From Vicia villosa (Eukaryota > Streptophyta > Magnoliopsida > Fabales > Fabaceae), in the NCBI RefSeq assembly GCF_029867415.1, contig NW_026706275.1, positions 62,001 through 126,000 on the forward strand: a stretch of DNA of 64,000 bases, in the 5' to 3' direction. The notes beneath the pieces were generated by a model. It had not been told where the DNA came from and did not search any database. It worked only from the letters and a program-made list of their open reading frames with translations. Every line of letters begins with the position of its first letter. Within the stretch, counting starts at the first letter, position 1. Positions 11,701-23,018 of this stretch are shown one piece after another. A program made the translations under genes and the position numbers.

Positions 11701-12052
11701 AATCTATGCATATACGAAGGCTACCATTTTTCTTTATGACCGGCACTATATTAGCTAACCATTCGACATACCTCGCAGTTCGAATAAACTTGCTTTTCAG
11801 TAACCTTTCAATTTCTACTTTGATCTTTTCCATAACCTCTGGCGCAAATCTTCTAGGAAGCTGCTTGATCGGTTTTTTACCTGGGTTTAAAGGTAGTCGA
11901 TGTTCCACCACCTGTCGACCCAAACCAGGCATTTCGTGATAATCCCAAGCAAAACAATCTTTGTATTCTCTTAGGAGTCGAATCAACTTGGTTTTTAAAC
12001 AACTTGCAAGCTTCGTGCTCACATATGTAGGCTTTTTAATCTTTGTCCTCAT
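8723..12052 (-). CDS. pol: Tat element pol: reverse transcriptase, RNase H, second RNase H, integrase (copy 1)
   Basis: An open frame of 1,109 codons makes the enzymes that copy element RNA into DNA and insert it. Domains in order: RT with YIDDIV near residue 215; the retroelement RNase H to about 480; a second, archaeal-type RNase H starting at LFFDGSS (about 500-605); the integrase HHCC zinc finger (H-H-CQEC, about 750-790) and catalytic core (WALDLIG, TTDQG, NGQVEAANK at about 810-915). The second RNase H marks the Tat lineage. Against copy 2, about 140 bp are deleted near 12050, just before the RT domain. The deletion removes the linker and shifts the frame, so the ATG at 12052 is probably not the native start. 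Downstream the frame is intact. Confidence 0.92.
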   Translation of the reverse strand: MRTKIKKPTYVSTKLASCLKTKLIRLLREYKDCFAWDYHEMPGLGRQVVEHRLPLNPGKKPIKQLPRRFAPEVMEKIKVEIERLLKSKFIRTARYVEWLANIVPVIKKNGSLRICIDFRDLNKATPKDEYPMPVAEMLVDSAVGFEYLSLLDGYSGYNQIFIVDEDVPKTAFRCPGALGTYEWVVMPFGLKNAGATYQRAMNSMFHDFIDKFMQVYIDDIVIKSNSENCHLDHLRQSFERMRKYGLKMNPLKCAFGVHAGDFLGFVVHKKGIEINQNKTKAILELKAPETKKQLQSLLGKINFLRRFISNLSGKTKIFSPLVKLKNQDQFKWEQEHQQAFDQIKAYLTKPPILLPPNRTKSMKLYIAASGSTIGSMLAQEDDNGVERAIYYLSRTLVDAETRYNDIEKLCLCLYFSCNKLKQYIKPVDVYVSSHFDVIKHMLSKPILHSRIGKWALALTEFSLTYVPLKAMKGQVVADFIVDHGLVELFVNQVERTNWKLFFDGSSHKNGSGIGVLIISPKGLPTKFHYKMKEVCSNNEVEYEALITGLKALIDLGAKRVEIRGDSELIIRQIKKEYKCIKENLIMYYAIVIRLLEKFEHVEILHVPRSNNCIANELAQIASGYRVSKDKLEDMVEIKNKETHEVLDKLGQLSTSKFEGVGDNVESKVESKDLYALEIFAIDNMTDADWRNPLVQYLNNPVGGTDRKIKYRALNYVILGNDLYKKTAEGVFLKCLSEAEAYLAVLEVHSGVCGAHQSGHKMKWLLFRQGLYWPTILKDCIEYARGCQECQKFLGIQHVPASGLHAIVKPWPFRGWALDLIGEIKPASSKQQRFILVGIDYFTKWIEAIPLVNADQEAVISFIQKHIIYRYGIPETITTDQGSVFVGRKMQAFAAETGFKLLTSTPYYAQANGQVEAANKVIINLIKKHVGKKPRNWHQTLDQILWACRTSPKEAIKTAPFRLTFGHDAVLPAEIHLQSTRIQRQNSLSSDEYWNMMLDELVELDEERLIALDRLIRQKEKVAKAYNKKVKEKTFMVGNYVWKVILPMDQRNKLLGKWSPSWEGPFKILQVFSNNAYEIEELNSDGRILRINGKYLKKYKPILQEIHIRE

Positions 12053-12162
12053 TGTTTACCAACATGGCCTCAATAGCCATATTTTTCTCTAATTCGGCTT
12101 CTAAAGCCGTTCTTTCTTTGTTTTCGGCCAAATAAGTCGTTATTCGAGCCAGATATTCTGAC

Positions 12163-15100
12163 TCAGTGGTCATCATCTCTGACTGATGTCCTCTGCTCTG
12201 GAGGACTTTCATGGTTCAATGGTTCATTAGGGTCTTCTTTATTCCAAATGAAACCATAATTTGGGTCTAAGTTCAGATACTTAGACACACTTTCATCAGA
12301 AGAATACACCTCTTCTGCTTTGTAGCAAGGAGCTACATTTACTAGATGTTGGTCGAAATGTCTACGACCACTTTCAGTTTTGTAATAACTTTGGTCAGCT
12401 TCAATATTCTCCACTATACCATCTGGCCTCCAAATGGCCACACGCTGATGTAAGGTCGAAGGAACTGCCCCTACTCCATGGATCCATTCTCGACCCAACA
12501 GTAGTTTAAAATTTGCCTGCGATGCAATCACCATAAAGATGGTTGACCTGACAGTCGAACCAACAGCTAGTTTTACTTGAATTACTCCAAGTATTCCACT
12601 TGTCTTGCCCTCATAATTAGATAACACCATATTATGGGGCCTTAAATCTTTGTCAGATTTACCCACTTTCTGAAGTGAGGAATAAGGCATTAAGTTTACA
12701 GCAGCCCCACCATCGACAAACACTTTGTTTATTGGAACATCATCCACTTTTGCCCTTATGAATAAAGGCATCAAATGATACATCATTCCTCGAACTGGCC
12801 TCTCAAACACAACCTTTTGCTCTTCTACCACTCCTTTTCCCATTACATAGTAACAAACAGGTGTTTCTTCCACATTCTCGTCAGGAAGAAAATCATCTTC
12901 GTTCTCAGATACCTCAGATACTCTGTCGAACTCTGCTGGAAGTACAGAGACAATTCCATAGTCGATTAGCAACTCATCTGACTCTATGTCAAAGTTGTCG
13001 TCGACCTCTTCGTCCGACAGTGGAGAATACTCAGGCTCTTTTTCTGTATTGAGGGTCGGAGCATCATCGTCAACCAATTCTTTAATCAGTTTCTTTCCTA
13101 GGATCATTCCTGCAGCCAGTCTTTCATTTGCTATTTTAGCCTGCTCTTCAGTCAACTTCCTATGAAAAGGCTTTGGCTGATAGTGAGAAAATCCTGCCTG
13201 CACCATTTTCGAATTTTCCTGTCCATTCTTATGGCTTCTTTGGTAACGCCTCCACTGCGTTCGAGTCATGGGGTTCTATCCTTTGTAGTTTGGAGAAATG
13301 TAATCTTTTCTTTTAGATCCACTATCCATCCAAGAGCCTTCAACATTGGTTCCCTCGCCTTGAATTTGCCATTCTGGGCGTTTACCTCTGAAGTTAATGG
13401 GTTTCACCCATTTGTCTTCAGGGACATCCGTCTTGGGACGGAAAGTCCTTGGTTTTTCAAACATCTTCCTGTATTCTCCAGCCCTTCGACCACTGTTTTC
13501 TCCTGTGTACATGAATTGACGATTCTTGCCTCGACGAGGATCGAACCTCACTTTGTTTGCAGCATCGACATTGAAAACAACATCACACCTTGGGCATAAT
13601 CCAACTTGAGAGTTGTTATTGTGGCATCTCTCAAGGAATTTCAAAAGACTTTCTTTTGGTTCAGGATAAACCATATTCAAAACTTTGCCATCAGTAGCGC
13701 CGTTTTGCTTTCTAACAAAACCATCAGTAGTCTCGACCATCATCACATCAGCAAGCTCAGTATAGTGAGCCTCTTCGACTTGCAAAGGATCAATATCCAC
13801 TTGCATTGATGACTTTGGCTTTTCTCCAAACTGTAACCTTCCTTCTTTCAAAGCTTTCTGCACCAAATCCCTGAAAAGGACACATTGAGAAGTTTTATGA
13901 CCCAAGAAATTATGAAATTTACAAAATCCTCTTTTTTTCTTTTGTTCGAGAGGAGGATTTTTAAGTCCTGGGGGTACTATGATTTGCCCATCAGAAACCA
14001 ACAAATCAAATATTTCATCACATTTTGTTATATCAAATGAATACGTTTTACTAGAAAATTTTTCATTTTTACTTTCAATCAGATTTTTATCTTTTGAGGG
14101 CTTGAGCAATTTACAGATATATGGTGGCCCTGGCTTTAATTCAGCCACGTTGACCTCTCCCTCTTCGTATTCACTATCTCTAGTAGAGTCAAACTCACTT
14201 GTAGTGACATAAGCTATCTTTTCTTTCTTATGATATTTACTAGCTCTGGCTTTTTCAGCTTTTAGCCTTTCGACCTGGCGTACTCTATCTGCCAGTTGTG
14301 CCATATCTCTCAAATGTTGGGTGTCTAATTTCTTCCTTATGGAATAATCTAACCCACCTGCAGCCATTTCGACTAACTCATGTTCAGGAATTTGTGTGAA
14401 ACATCTAGCTTTCAGTAACCTAAAACGGTTTAGATAGTCATCGACTGGTTCTGTACCCTTTTGCCTAACTCCAGCTAATTCTTTCAAACTAATTTTCGAC
14501 TGTCCCATATAAAATTGTTCATGGAACAATCGTTCTAATTGGTTCCAGGAGAACAAAGATTGTGGAGATAAGGTCGTGAACCAAGTAAATGCATTTTTTG
14601 TTAAAGAACTTGGAAAATACTTCATCTTTAGATTTTCATTGTTTGCCATTTCTCCAGCCTCTGTTTGGAACCTAGCAATATGTTCGACCGTCGACCCTCC
14701 AATCTCACCAGCAAATTTGGTGAATTTTGGGACTTTCCAACCCCTAGGCAATTTTGTTTGCCTTACGTATTCTGACAACGGGGAAACGAAATTTGGTCTA
14801 TGCAAACCTACATTTATTCCGTTCTGAACTAAAATTTGTTCGACTATATTAGAGATATTACTGTGTCCAACATTGACATCTTGCTGGATGTTCCTAAGAA
14901 CCTGGTCAGCATCTTGATGCCTTTGTACTATTCTAGGGATCTCTTGCTCAATTTGATCTCCTTGTCCTATAGGTTCGAAATGGGGGCGCTCCAAAGAAAT
15001 CTGCAATTCTGGCCATTTGTCCAGCCAATATTTCATAATTTTGGTTCGCGTTATTTATCATGGGAGTAAAAACAGTTCCCATTTGTTGCGTAAGGGCATT

Positions 15101-15562
15101 CACCATTTCATGATTACTTTCGTCTATTTGTTGTCGAATTGACAATATTGACGTAGTACTTAAAGATGGCAAAGCCTGGTGATTATATCCTATGCCTATA
15201 GGTCGACCCCCTGGATTTAATGTGCTTGTAGCCATCATGCTGTCAGAATATAATGAAGGATTTGTGTGCAAACCTTGCATCATAGACGTGGGCATTCCAA
15301 ACTGAGGGTTAAAACCTGGTGGAGGCATCATTCCATGAAGTGGCGGTCGTAACGGATTAAACGGTGACCGTACATTCGTTGGTGATGATACCAATATTGT
15401 TGCCGTCGATCCACCAGTATTTGTTGTTCTAATTGGGGATGAATCTGCGGCACTTTGTGGTGTTGTTCCGGTCAGAACAACCCCTTGATTTCCAGAAAGA
15501 TCATAATTATTTGTATTAACGTCAGCCATGTTAATTAATTTCCGACCACTTCTTAATATCAT
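12163..15562 (-). pseudogene. gag-pro: Broken gag-protease of Tat copy 1
   Basis: This is the structural gag protein followed by the aspartic protease. The start at 15562 matches copy 2 (MILRSGRK...). Gag carries a CKFH..GH..SQC metal-binding motif and the protease has VDGGAAVNLMP. Compared with the intact frame in copy 2 there are two breaks. A 41-bp deletion near 14990 shifts the frame after GAPP; short TCGA repeats at the edges suggest a slippage or repair event. A lysine codon has become TAG at 13273-13275, splitting gag from protease. The remaining frames are 14948-15562, 13276-15036 and 12163-13269. The copy probably cannot form particles by itself. Confidence 0.9.
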
Positions 15563-15608
15563 ACATAACTATTATACTAACAAATATAAAACAAACAGCA
15601 ATTGACGA

Positions 15609-15626
15609 GTCCCACTGGGCGTGCCA
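15609..15626 (-). other. Primer-binding site of Tat copy 1
   Basis: In sense, TGGCACGCCCAGTGGGAC begins three bases after the 5' LTR. It opens with TGG, as expected for pairing with a tRNA 3' CCA end. The same sequence follows the 5' LTR of copy 2. I do not assign the tRNA. Confidence 0.75.
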
Positions 15627-15629
15627 ATT

Positions 15630-16428
15630 TGTTTACCCAGAAAAATGGTAAATAAGCGCTAGTTTCCTTTTTAAAGGTTACTTTTGCGGAATCAACTAGA
15701 ATACTCCAGGACTAATTGCTTTATTTTGTTATATTATGTGTATCTGGTTTGTATTGAATGCAACAGTGACTTTAAAGTAAAAGTAAAACACTGAAATTAA
15801 AGGCTTTAAAGTAAATCAAAGCAATAAAAAAGGCAGTAAATGTGCACTGAAAGACGAAATATAACGTAAAATGATTGCATTAAATAAACTGGTACGCATA
15901 CATACATTCCAAGGTTGCACTCGTTACTCATTATTGCACAGAGATTTGAGTTTACTTGTGTTTTGTAGAAAATGCGGACCTCTAACTATTCCTATGGAAC
16001 TTGCTTAAATAGTAAAATAAAACATAACTACTACTAACGGTCGACTGATTATCAGTCAACACGTGTCTTCGACATGCAAGATCTTCGCCTGTGAGACTTC
16101 CACGCGTCTTGTAAAAACTGCCAGAAAACTGCTTGAAACTGCCTCTTTAACTTCTAGTACCTTGCGACTTTTGCTTTAGTTTCTGCAGCAAAATTCTTAA
16201 GTCTTCGCATACTTCTGATCGAACGCTGAAGCCTCTGATAATCTTTCTAGTCGAACAGCTTCGACTACAAAGCATTACTTAGTCGAACCACTTCGACCCA
16301 AATGGCAATGTAATTATTTAATTAAGGCCCAATTACCAATTTAGGGCCTTTCTACCAAATTGAGGCCCAATTACCAATTTTGAGCCCCAGTTGCCCAGTT
16401 ATTGGTAAGTCGAAATCCTAGGGTAACA
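15630..16428 (-). repeat. 5' LTR of Tat copy 1
   Basis: 799 bp, matching 32-830 with about ten substitutions. In sense it starts at 16428. The palindrome GACTGATTATCAGTC lies at 16043-16057 and ACACGTGT at 16059-16066. The flanking duplication GCGTT is at 16429-16433. Confidence 0.96.
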
Positions 16429-16584
16429 GCGTTTCAAAAAAAATTCTATAAATATCTCATTAACATGTGTCCTTGGGGCACATGTTAGCTTTTCTTTTTA
16501 ATATATATATATATTGATAATATTATATATTTTATTTAATTGATAATTGAATTGTTTTCATTTCGACCAATTAATTAATATTAA

Positions 16585-16882
16585 GGCTTAAATAGTTTTT
16601 TGGTTCCTGTAAGTTTGCGTGTTTTTGATTTTCGTCCATGTATCTTATTTTTCTTGGAAATGATCCCTAAATGTTAAAATTCTTTTTGTTTCAACTCCTA
16701 AAGTTAAAACCGCAGAAAAATATGCAGATTTTTTGGAAATTTTCTTTTGAATTTTTCTACGAATTTTAATTTTAAGGACTAAAACAAAAAAAAAATTATA
16801 ACTTTTAGCGATATTTTCAAAAAAAAAATACATATACGGAAATAAAAAACAAATCCAATAGACCAAAAAAACTATTTAAACC
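16585..16882. mobile_element. Tourist/PIF-Harbinger-like MITE
   Basis: This 298-bp element has terminal inverted repeats (GGCTTAAATAGTTTTTTGGT at the left; complement of the right end GGTTTAAATAGTTTTTTTGG) and a TAA duplication at 16582-16584 and 16883-16885. A three-base TAA target, short length and lack of coding capacity fit a PIF/Harbinger MITE. It sits in AT-rich DNA between Tat copy 1 and the Helitron. The rest of 16434-17088 shows nothing recognisable. Confidence 0.75.
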
Positions 16883-17471
16883 TAATATTAATATTTTTTT
16901 AAAATATGGACTAATATTGGTATTATTATATCATATATTTATCCAATTTCTTATCATATTTCATCTCTATCTTAATCCTCCAAGTCAAACTGGCCTTAAT
17001 TGTAGAATTTTGATCAACAATTAAACATTCTTAAACACCGGTTGTAAAGTTGTCATTATAACCATTTTTCATGAATAAGAGTTTCTTATCTATAATATAA
17101 GAAAGTTCTATCTTTTTGAACTTTCTATGTGGTGCTGCGAAGTGGCTTAGTCTTAGAGCAGAATTTGTTTCTTCTTGATGCGCCATGTGTAATTTTGAGG
17201 ATTAATGAAGGTATGTTGTTCCATATTCCACCATTGATGTCTCATATAATTGGCATTAAGTTCGGTTTGTCCATGCAGCTTCTATGCTGCATTATTATGT
17301 GTTACAAGCATAACTTAATGAGGACTTTATATGCTTCTTTCCATTCAGCTTCAGCATCGGTTATGGTTATGTAATGAAGAGTGGAATGAAGAGTTTGTAA
17401 CTCCTACATGGTTTTGTTATTTATAGTATTGTTTGGCTACACTTTTCTGCAGTATCATACCAGTGTTCAAT

Positions 17472-19907
17472 ATGGCAAGACCATTAGCAAAAATCTGTGA
17501 CATCAATGACAGCAAAGAACTTTGGAAAGTTGCTGTTCGTGTGCACCACAAATGGATAGTTGTTTCGAACAAGAGGGAGCATTTTGAGATGATTTTTGTT
17601 GATGTATCGGTAATGAAGTGAATTGTTCGGTTGTTTTTTCATATATTGTTTCTGGTTTGTTGTATGTTTGATTTTAGTGTTTTTTCCAGGGTGGTGACAT
17701 ACATGTTGTTGTTCCTGCACCGCATGTATCTCTTTTTTCTGAAAAAATGGTCTTGGATCATAGTTACATTGTTTCCAATTTTAAGGTTCAGGCTAATGTT
17801 GCGGCTTTCAGACCTTCGTCTCATAAGTTTATGTTGAAGTTTACTGCTGACACTACGGTTACGGATGATAACAACGCTGAAATACCTCCAAAGCCGTTGG
17901 TGTTTACTAAATTTACTGATATAATAAACGGCAACTTTAACAAGGATGTGCTAATAGGTAGAATATTTTATCTCTAATCTGTTTTACTGGATTTGTTTTT
18001 TTATGTGTTGTTTCATTTTAAGGTTTTTTGGTTGTATGTGTTTTAGATGTCATTGGTATGGTGGAAAGTATTGGGTATTCACAGACCACATCAGGTGGCC
18101 GGAAGCAGCAGATTAACATGATGCTGCGTGACGGGGGGTTTGTATTCATATTTATTGTATAATTTATCAAACATATCTTATGTGACTATGTAGATGACAT
18201 GGTTTGTATTATTTCTTCAGTGAGAATACTATCAATTGCACGCTTTGGGAATCCTATGCTGAACAATTCATGAAGTTCAAGCAGAAGCACGGAGATGATT
18301 CGGGTCCTATTTTTGTCATGATTCAATATGCTAAAGTCAAGGAACAGGGTTAGTAATTGATCAAGTTTGGTGTTAGATATCCTTGTATTTTGATACAGAT
18401 GGTTATGTAACATTCTATTTGAATAGGTAAGTTTCCACTGTCCGTGACAAACACGTTTAATGTTACCGTCCTTGGTCTGAATACTGATTTGCTGCCGATG
18501 AAAGAGTTTATAGAAAGGTATGCTCCCTGGATTTGCTCTTGTGTGGTTTTAATTTTTATGCAATGTGATTGTTACATTACTGTCTTCCTTTGACAGTTTT
18601 CCGAAGGATTCCATGATTACGTTGTCTGGCCAAGAGGGTTCCAATTCACAGCTTTCAGCACAGAACTCTGAAAATCAACAGATGACTCCTGTACAGAAAT
18701 TGCTTTCAAAGGCTGTTGTAATGCCTATTGGGGATATTATTAAACTCAGAACTGTATGTTTGGAAGTTGTTGGCCATTTATTCTGATTTAGTATATATTT
18801 CCATTTTTCCGTTGCATTTGACTGTGTATCGTAATATCTTTTGGTTCCATAATTGCAGATTACATTTTGTGCGACTGTTGGAGAAACTAAAATGCTGGTT
18901 GCCTCTCTGTATGGCTGGTATTATCGTGGTTGTCATGCTTGCTCATGTATTACGCGTGGTGACAGAGCTCCGTTTGAGTGTGAGGCTGGACATTTCACTG
19001 AGGCAGAGATTTTTAGGTTAACATCCTTGTCACATGTTTTATGTTATTTCATTTATATGTGTCATTGTCAAGGTACTGAACATGACATTTTTGAGTGCTC
19101 TATGTATACTGCGAATGTAGGTATAAGATTGAGATTGAGGTTACTCATGCCGGGAATAGCTGTAACTTTCTATTTTGGGACCGAGAGTGTGAGTTACTTT
19201 TGGGATTGTCTGCTTCTCAGCTGCGTCATACAATGATTAAGGTATTTCCGTTTACATACCGTTGGAAAAACATAGACAATTATGCCAGAGTTAACTGATC
19301 TTTGTCTTGCAATCTCCTACAGGCTGGCATTCATGATCCCTTGGAATTCCCACTAGCATTGGATCAGATGTTGGATTGCAAGATGACTTTCAAAGTTAAG
19401 TGGCAACCACGTTGGAAGAATGCCTCTGTCGTTATGCTATTGAAGAATGACCCTTTTGTGAAAGAGCTTGCTGATCAGTTTGACACAGATGAAGTATTTG
19501 AATTTAATCTTTGCACATGTTATGCAACTTAAAATCATTGTAAACTGACTTTGCGCATATTATGATTTTGTACTATCTTTCGAATCATTTGTAGATGAAA
19601 CAACCTGCTGTCGAAGCAATGACCACTGTTCGATCCGAACCTAATTTTGTCGTCGTAAGGACGTTTACTGTACTGAAATATACTCCACTTTTAATGTACT
19701 GTTGAATATTAATTGTGTGATGTTTGTTCACTTATGTATCGGGATCTTGATGTGAGTTCAACGCACAGCACAGATCCAGTTACTCCTACTGGAAAAAGAC
19801 ACTTTCCAGGCGCATCAAGCGAGTCAACAACCTCGGATGCCACGTGCGATGGAGAACTTTCATCAAACAAGTTAAAGAAAATTATAAAAATAGAGAAGAT
19901 AGATTAG
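17472..19907 (+). CDS. RPA1-like single-strand DNA-binding protein (Helitron-encoded), about 11 exons
   Basis: Spliced pieces follow replication protein A large-subunit architecture. It starts at ATG 17472 (MARPLAKICDIN), followed by OB-fold segments (DVIGMVESIGY, INCTLWESYAEQF) and the zinc-bearing C-terminal OB fold (CHAC ... C-E-GH, about 18930-18990). Introns are short and GT-AG. Approximate exons: 17472-17609, 17690-17957, 18047-18140, 18221-18348, 18427-18517, 18597-18754, 18859-19015, 19122-19242, 19322-19492, 19595-19654 and a last one ending at 19907. The last junction is uncertain: the nearest AG acceptor does not keep the expected frame, although the C-terminus (LSSNKLKKIIKIEKID) looks native. 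RPA-like proteins in plant Helitrons are thought to help rolling-circle transposition. No internal stop was seen elsewhere. Confidence 0.8.
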
Positions 19908-20565
19908 TAGTTCCTGCATAATTTTATGTATGTTTGGGTGTGTTTTTGTTTTATGGTGTGGACATGTTTTATTTCCTTTCCACTTTATTTGTTTTTTGTT
20001 TGTATTGCCACATAAACAAATCAGACTTGTAAGTCTGTTTCTTTTGGTTTGGTAACAACTATGTAATTTAATTTCTGTTATCTTAATATAAGACTTTTCT
20101 GTTTTTCCTTAATCATCTATTCAACTGCTATGATATTCTTTGTTTTTTACTCATCTCCAATATCCAAACTAGCATTACATGTTATTGTTAAAACATATTG
20201 TCACAACTAATAACAACCACAATTTGCATTATTGGTTACGACTACACGGGTAAAAGACACATAAACCTTATTCAAGAGTTACTCACGTGAAAATGAACTT
20301 GCATTTTTACTGAGAAGTCCACAGAACTAGCATGCACCGACCAAATTCTCCGTTGAATGTCATAAACGTATTAAAAAGTTCCTAACATGAAATTGAACTT
20401 GCAATTATGCTGAGAAATCAACACACCTAACCTGCCCCGACAAAATGCTCCGTTGAATGTTATAAATAATCAAAATTAATATAGCTGCGCATATGACATT
20501 GTATGTATTCTCTTTAAATTGTTGACATTTATCTAAGCACCTGTTGAAATTGAACATACAACTCA
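19908..20565. repeat. Spacer with a tandem duplication of about 100 bp
   Basis: Between the RPA and Rep-helicase genes, about 20265-20370 and 20371-20470 are diverged direct copies. Both contain GAACTTGCA, CTGAGAA and CTCCGTTGAATGT in the same order. No ORF is present. The 5' end of the helicase gene should lie in or before this spacer, but I cannot identify those exons. Confidence 0.5.
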
Positions 20566-22980
20566 ATGTTTTCGTTTACTTCTCCTGGAATGAAATTTGA
20601 CACCACATATTCAAAGAAAGGAGGACCACCAACTTTGAGACTGCACGGTCAAACCTGTCATCGAATAGGTACTCTACTACCAGAAAATGGAGACCGTCCG
20701 CAATATGCTCAGCTATATATTTATGACACAGATAATGAAGTTACTAATAGAATGAAGTGTTTCAGGTATTTCTAATAATCCACAAATAGTTAAGGTCTTC
20801 GTGATCATTACCTATATTTATTTTTAACGTCGCATAAAATGCGCAGAGACAATACTAAAATTGACGAGAACACTGTTCATAATTTGAAGATCATGTTAGA
20901 TGAGTTCAATATTCATGCAAAAGTCTTTAGAATGGCGAGGGATGTCCTGGAAGATAATGCATTCTTAGACTTAAAACTGAGGGTTATATGTGATAGACCT
21001 GAGGATGGACGCGTGTATAACAGACCAACGGTTTCAGAAGTTGCTGCACTAATTGTGGGAGACATTGATTCTGCTTGTAATAGGGACATTATTATTCAAG
21101 CACGCAACGGTGGTTTGCAACGTATTGATGAGTTTCATCCAGCATATTTGGCATATCAATACCCTCTGATATTTGCGTATGGTGAAGATGGTTATAGGAA
21201 AAATATATTGCATAGATATCGCCATGAAACTGAGGTGACCCGACAAAATCGTCAGAGCATCAAGGACTGGCTTTCATACAGGTTACAAGATCGTAGCGAG
21301 GAGGCAAAAACTTTGCTACACTCACGGCGTCTATTTCAACAGTTCTTGGTCGATGGTTATTGTATGATGGAATCTGAAAGGCCGAACTGGTTGCGAAATA
21401 ATCAATCAAAATTAAGAGTGGGAAAATATAACAGGTTGACAGATGAATGCAATAACGATGATGGCAGACAACAACAAAAGCGGGGAAAGCGAGTTGTCTT
21501 GCCTTCATCTTTTGTTGGGGGAAAAAGATATATGGATCAACTGTATTTTGACGGAATGGCAATTTCAAGTAGATTGGGTTTTCCAGACCTATTCATTACA
21601 TTTACTTGCAATCCAACATGGCCAGAAATTATCCGTGCCTTGTCCGAAACTGGGTTACAACCACACGATCGACCCGATATTATTACTAAAGTCTTCAAAA
21701 TCAAATTTGACGAACTCATTGCAGATATAACAAAAAAGCATGTTCTAGGGAAAGTTTTGGCCTGTAAGTATGCTTTTTTATGTTCTTTTAATTAATTAAC
21801 ATCTTCTTCCTAAATTGAAATTACATATTAACTAACTGGTACATTTATAGTTATGTACACTATTGAATTTCAAAAGAGGGGATTGCCACACGCACATATT
21901 TTGATTTTCTTACATCCTCAGAGCAAATACCCCACACCATCTGACATTGACAACATCATCTGTGCTGAAATACCAGACCCTGCTGTTCATCCGAGATTGT
22001 ATGCGTTGGTTAAATCTAACATGATGCACGGCCCATGTGGAGTGGCGCGCACGACATCAACCTGTATGAAAAATGGTAAATGCTCTAAATACTTCCCAAA
22101 GAAGTTTAACGAGGAAACTATTGTTGATGCAGAAGGTTATCCCCTCTATAGGAGAAGATCAAAAACCCACGTTATTGAAAAAAATGGTATCGCATTGGAC
22201 AACCGTCATGTGGTACCTTATAACAAAAGATTTCTCCTCAAATATAACGCACATATAAACATGGAATGGTGTAACCAGAGCACTTCAATCAAATATCTTT
22301 TCAAATACGTTAGCAAAGGCTATGACAGAATAACAGCTTCGGTGTCAACCAACAACAATGAATCGGTTGATGAAATAAAACAATACTTAGATTGCAGATA
22401 TATCTCACCATGTGAAGCATGCTGGAGAATTTACTCCTTTCACATTCATGGTAGAAGACCGGCAGTTGAACGTATGTTTTATCACTTGGTAGGCGAAAAG
22501 GCTGTTTACTACACTGATCACGATCGAATGGAAAATGTTTTGGAGAATGCAAGTGTTACTGATTCCATGTTTACTGGTTGGCTATCTGCCAACTCAAAGT
22601 ATACTGAGGCACAGTCACTCACTTGTGGTCAATTTGTATCCAAAAAGTTATGAAGAAATTCGCAAGGTCGGTAATACCCAGTATGAAACATTTAGAGATG
22701 CATGCTTTGCCATGGGATTTCTGGAAGATGACAAAGAATATATTGGTGCACTCAAAGAGGCCAGTGAGTGGGGCTCTGGACATTTTGTCCGAAAACTATT
22801 CGTGGTGATGCTATTGTCAGGTGCTGTTAATCGCCCAGCACACGTTTGGAAGGAATCATGGCAGCTGTTATCTGATGGTGTCCTACATGCTCAAAGGCAA
22901 TTGGCTTTAAATACAGGTTTTTAAGAGTTTAAATTTAAACAATATATGCTAAATTATTGTTGCAGTTATATTATCTATAA

Positions 22981-23018
<38 letters not shown>

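Larger units (their letters stand above)
32..16428 (-). mobile_element. Complete Tat-lineage Ty3/gypsy LTR retrotransposon (copy 1)
   Basis: The element runs on the minus strand from 16428 to 32 (16,397 bp including a nested solo LTR). It has 799-bp LTRs that begin TGTTACCC and end GGGTAAACA when read in sense, and a 5-bp target duplication GCGTT at 27-31 and 16429-16433. Order in sense: 5' LTR, primer-binding site, gag-protease, RT-RNase H-second RNase H-integrase, antisense gene, purine tract, 3' LTR. The second RNase H and the extra ORF place it in the Tat lineage, where extra and antisense ORFs are known. About 10 differences separate the LTRs by eye (near 1.3%), so the insertion is recent. 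The gag-pol coding region is broken in at least three places, so this copy could move only with help. Confidence 0.96.
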
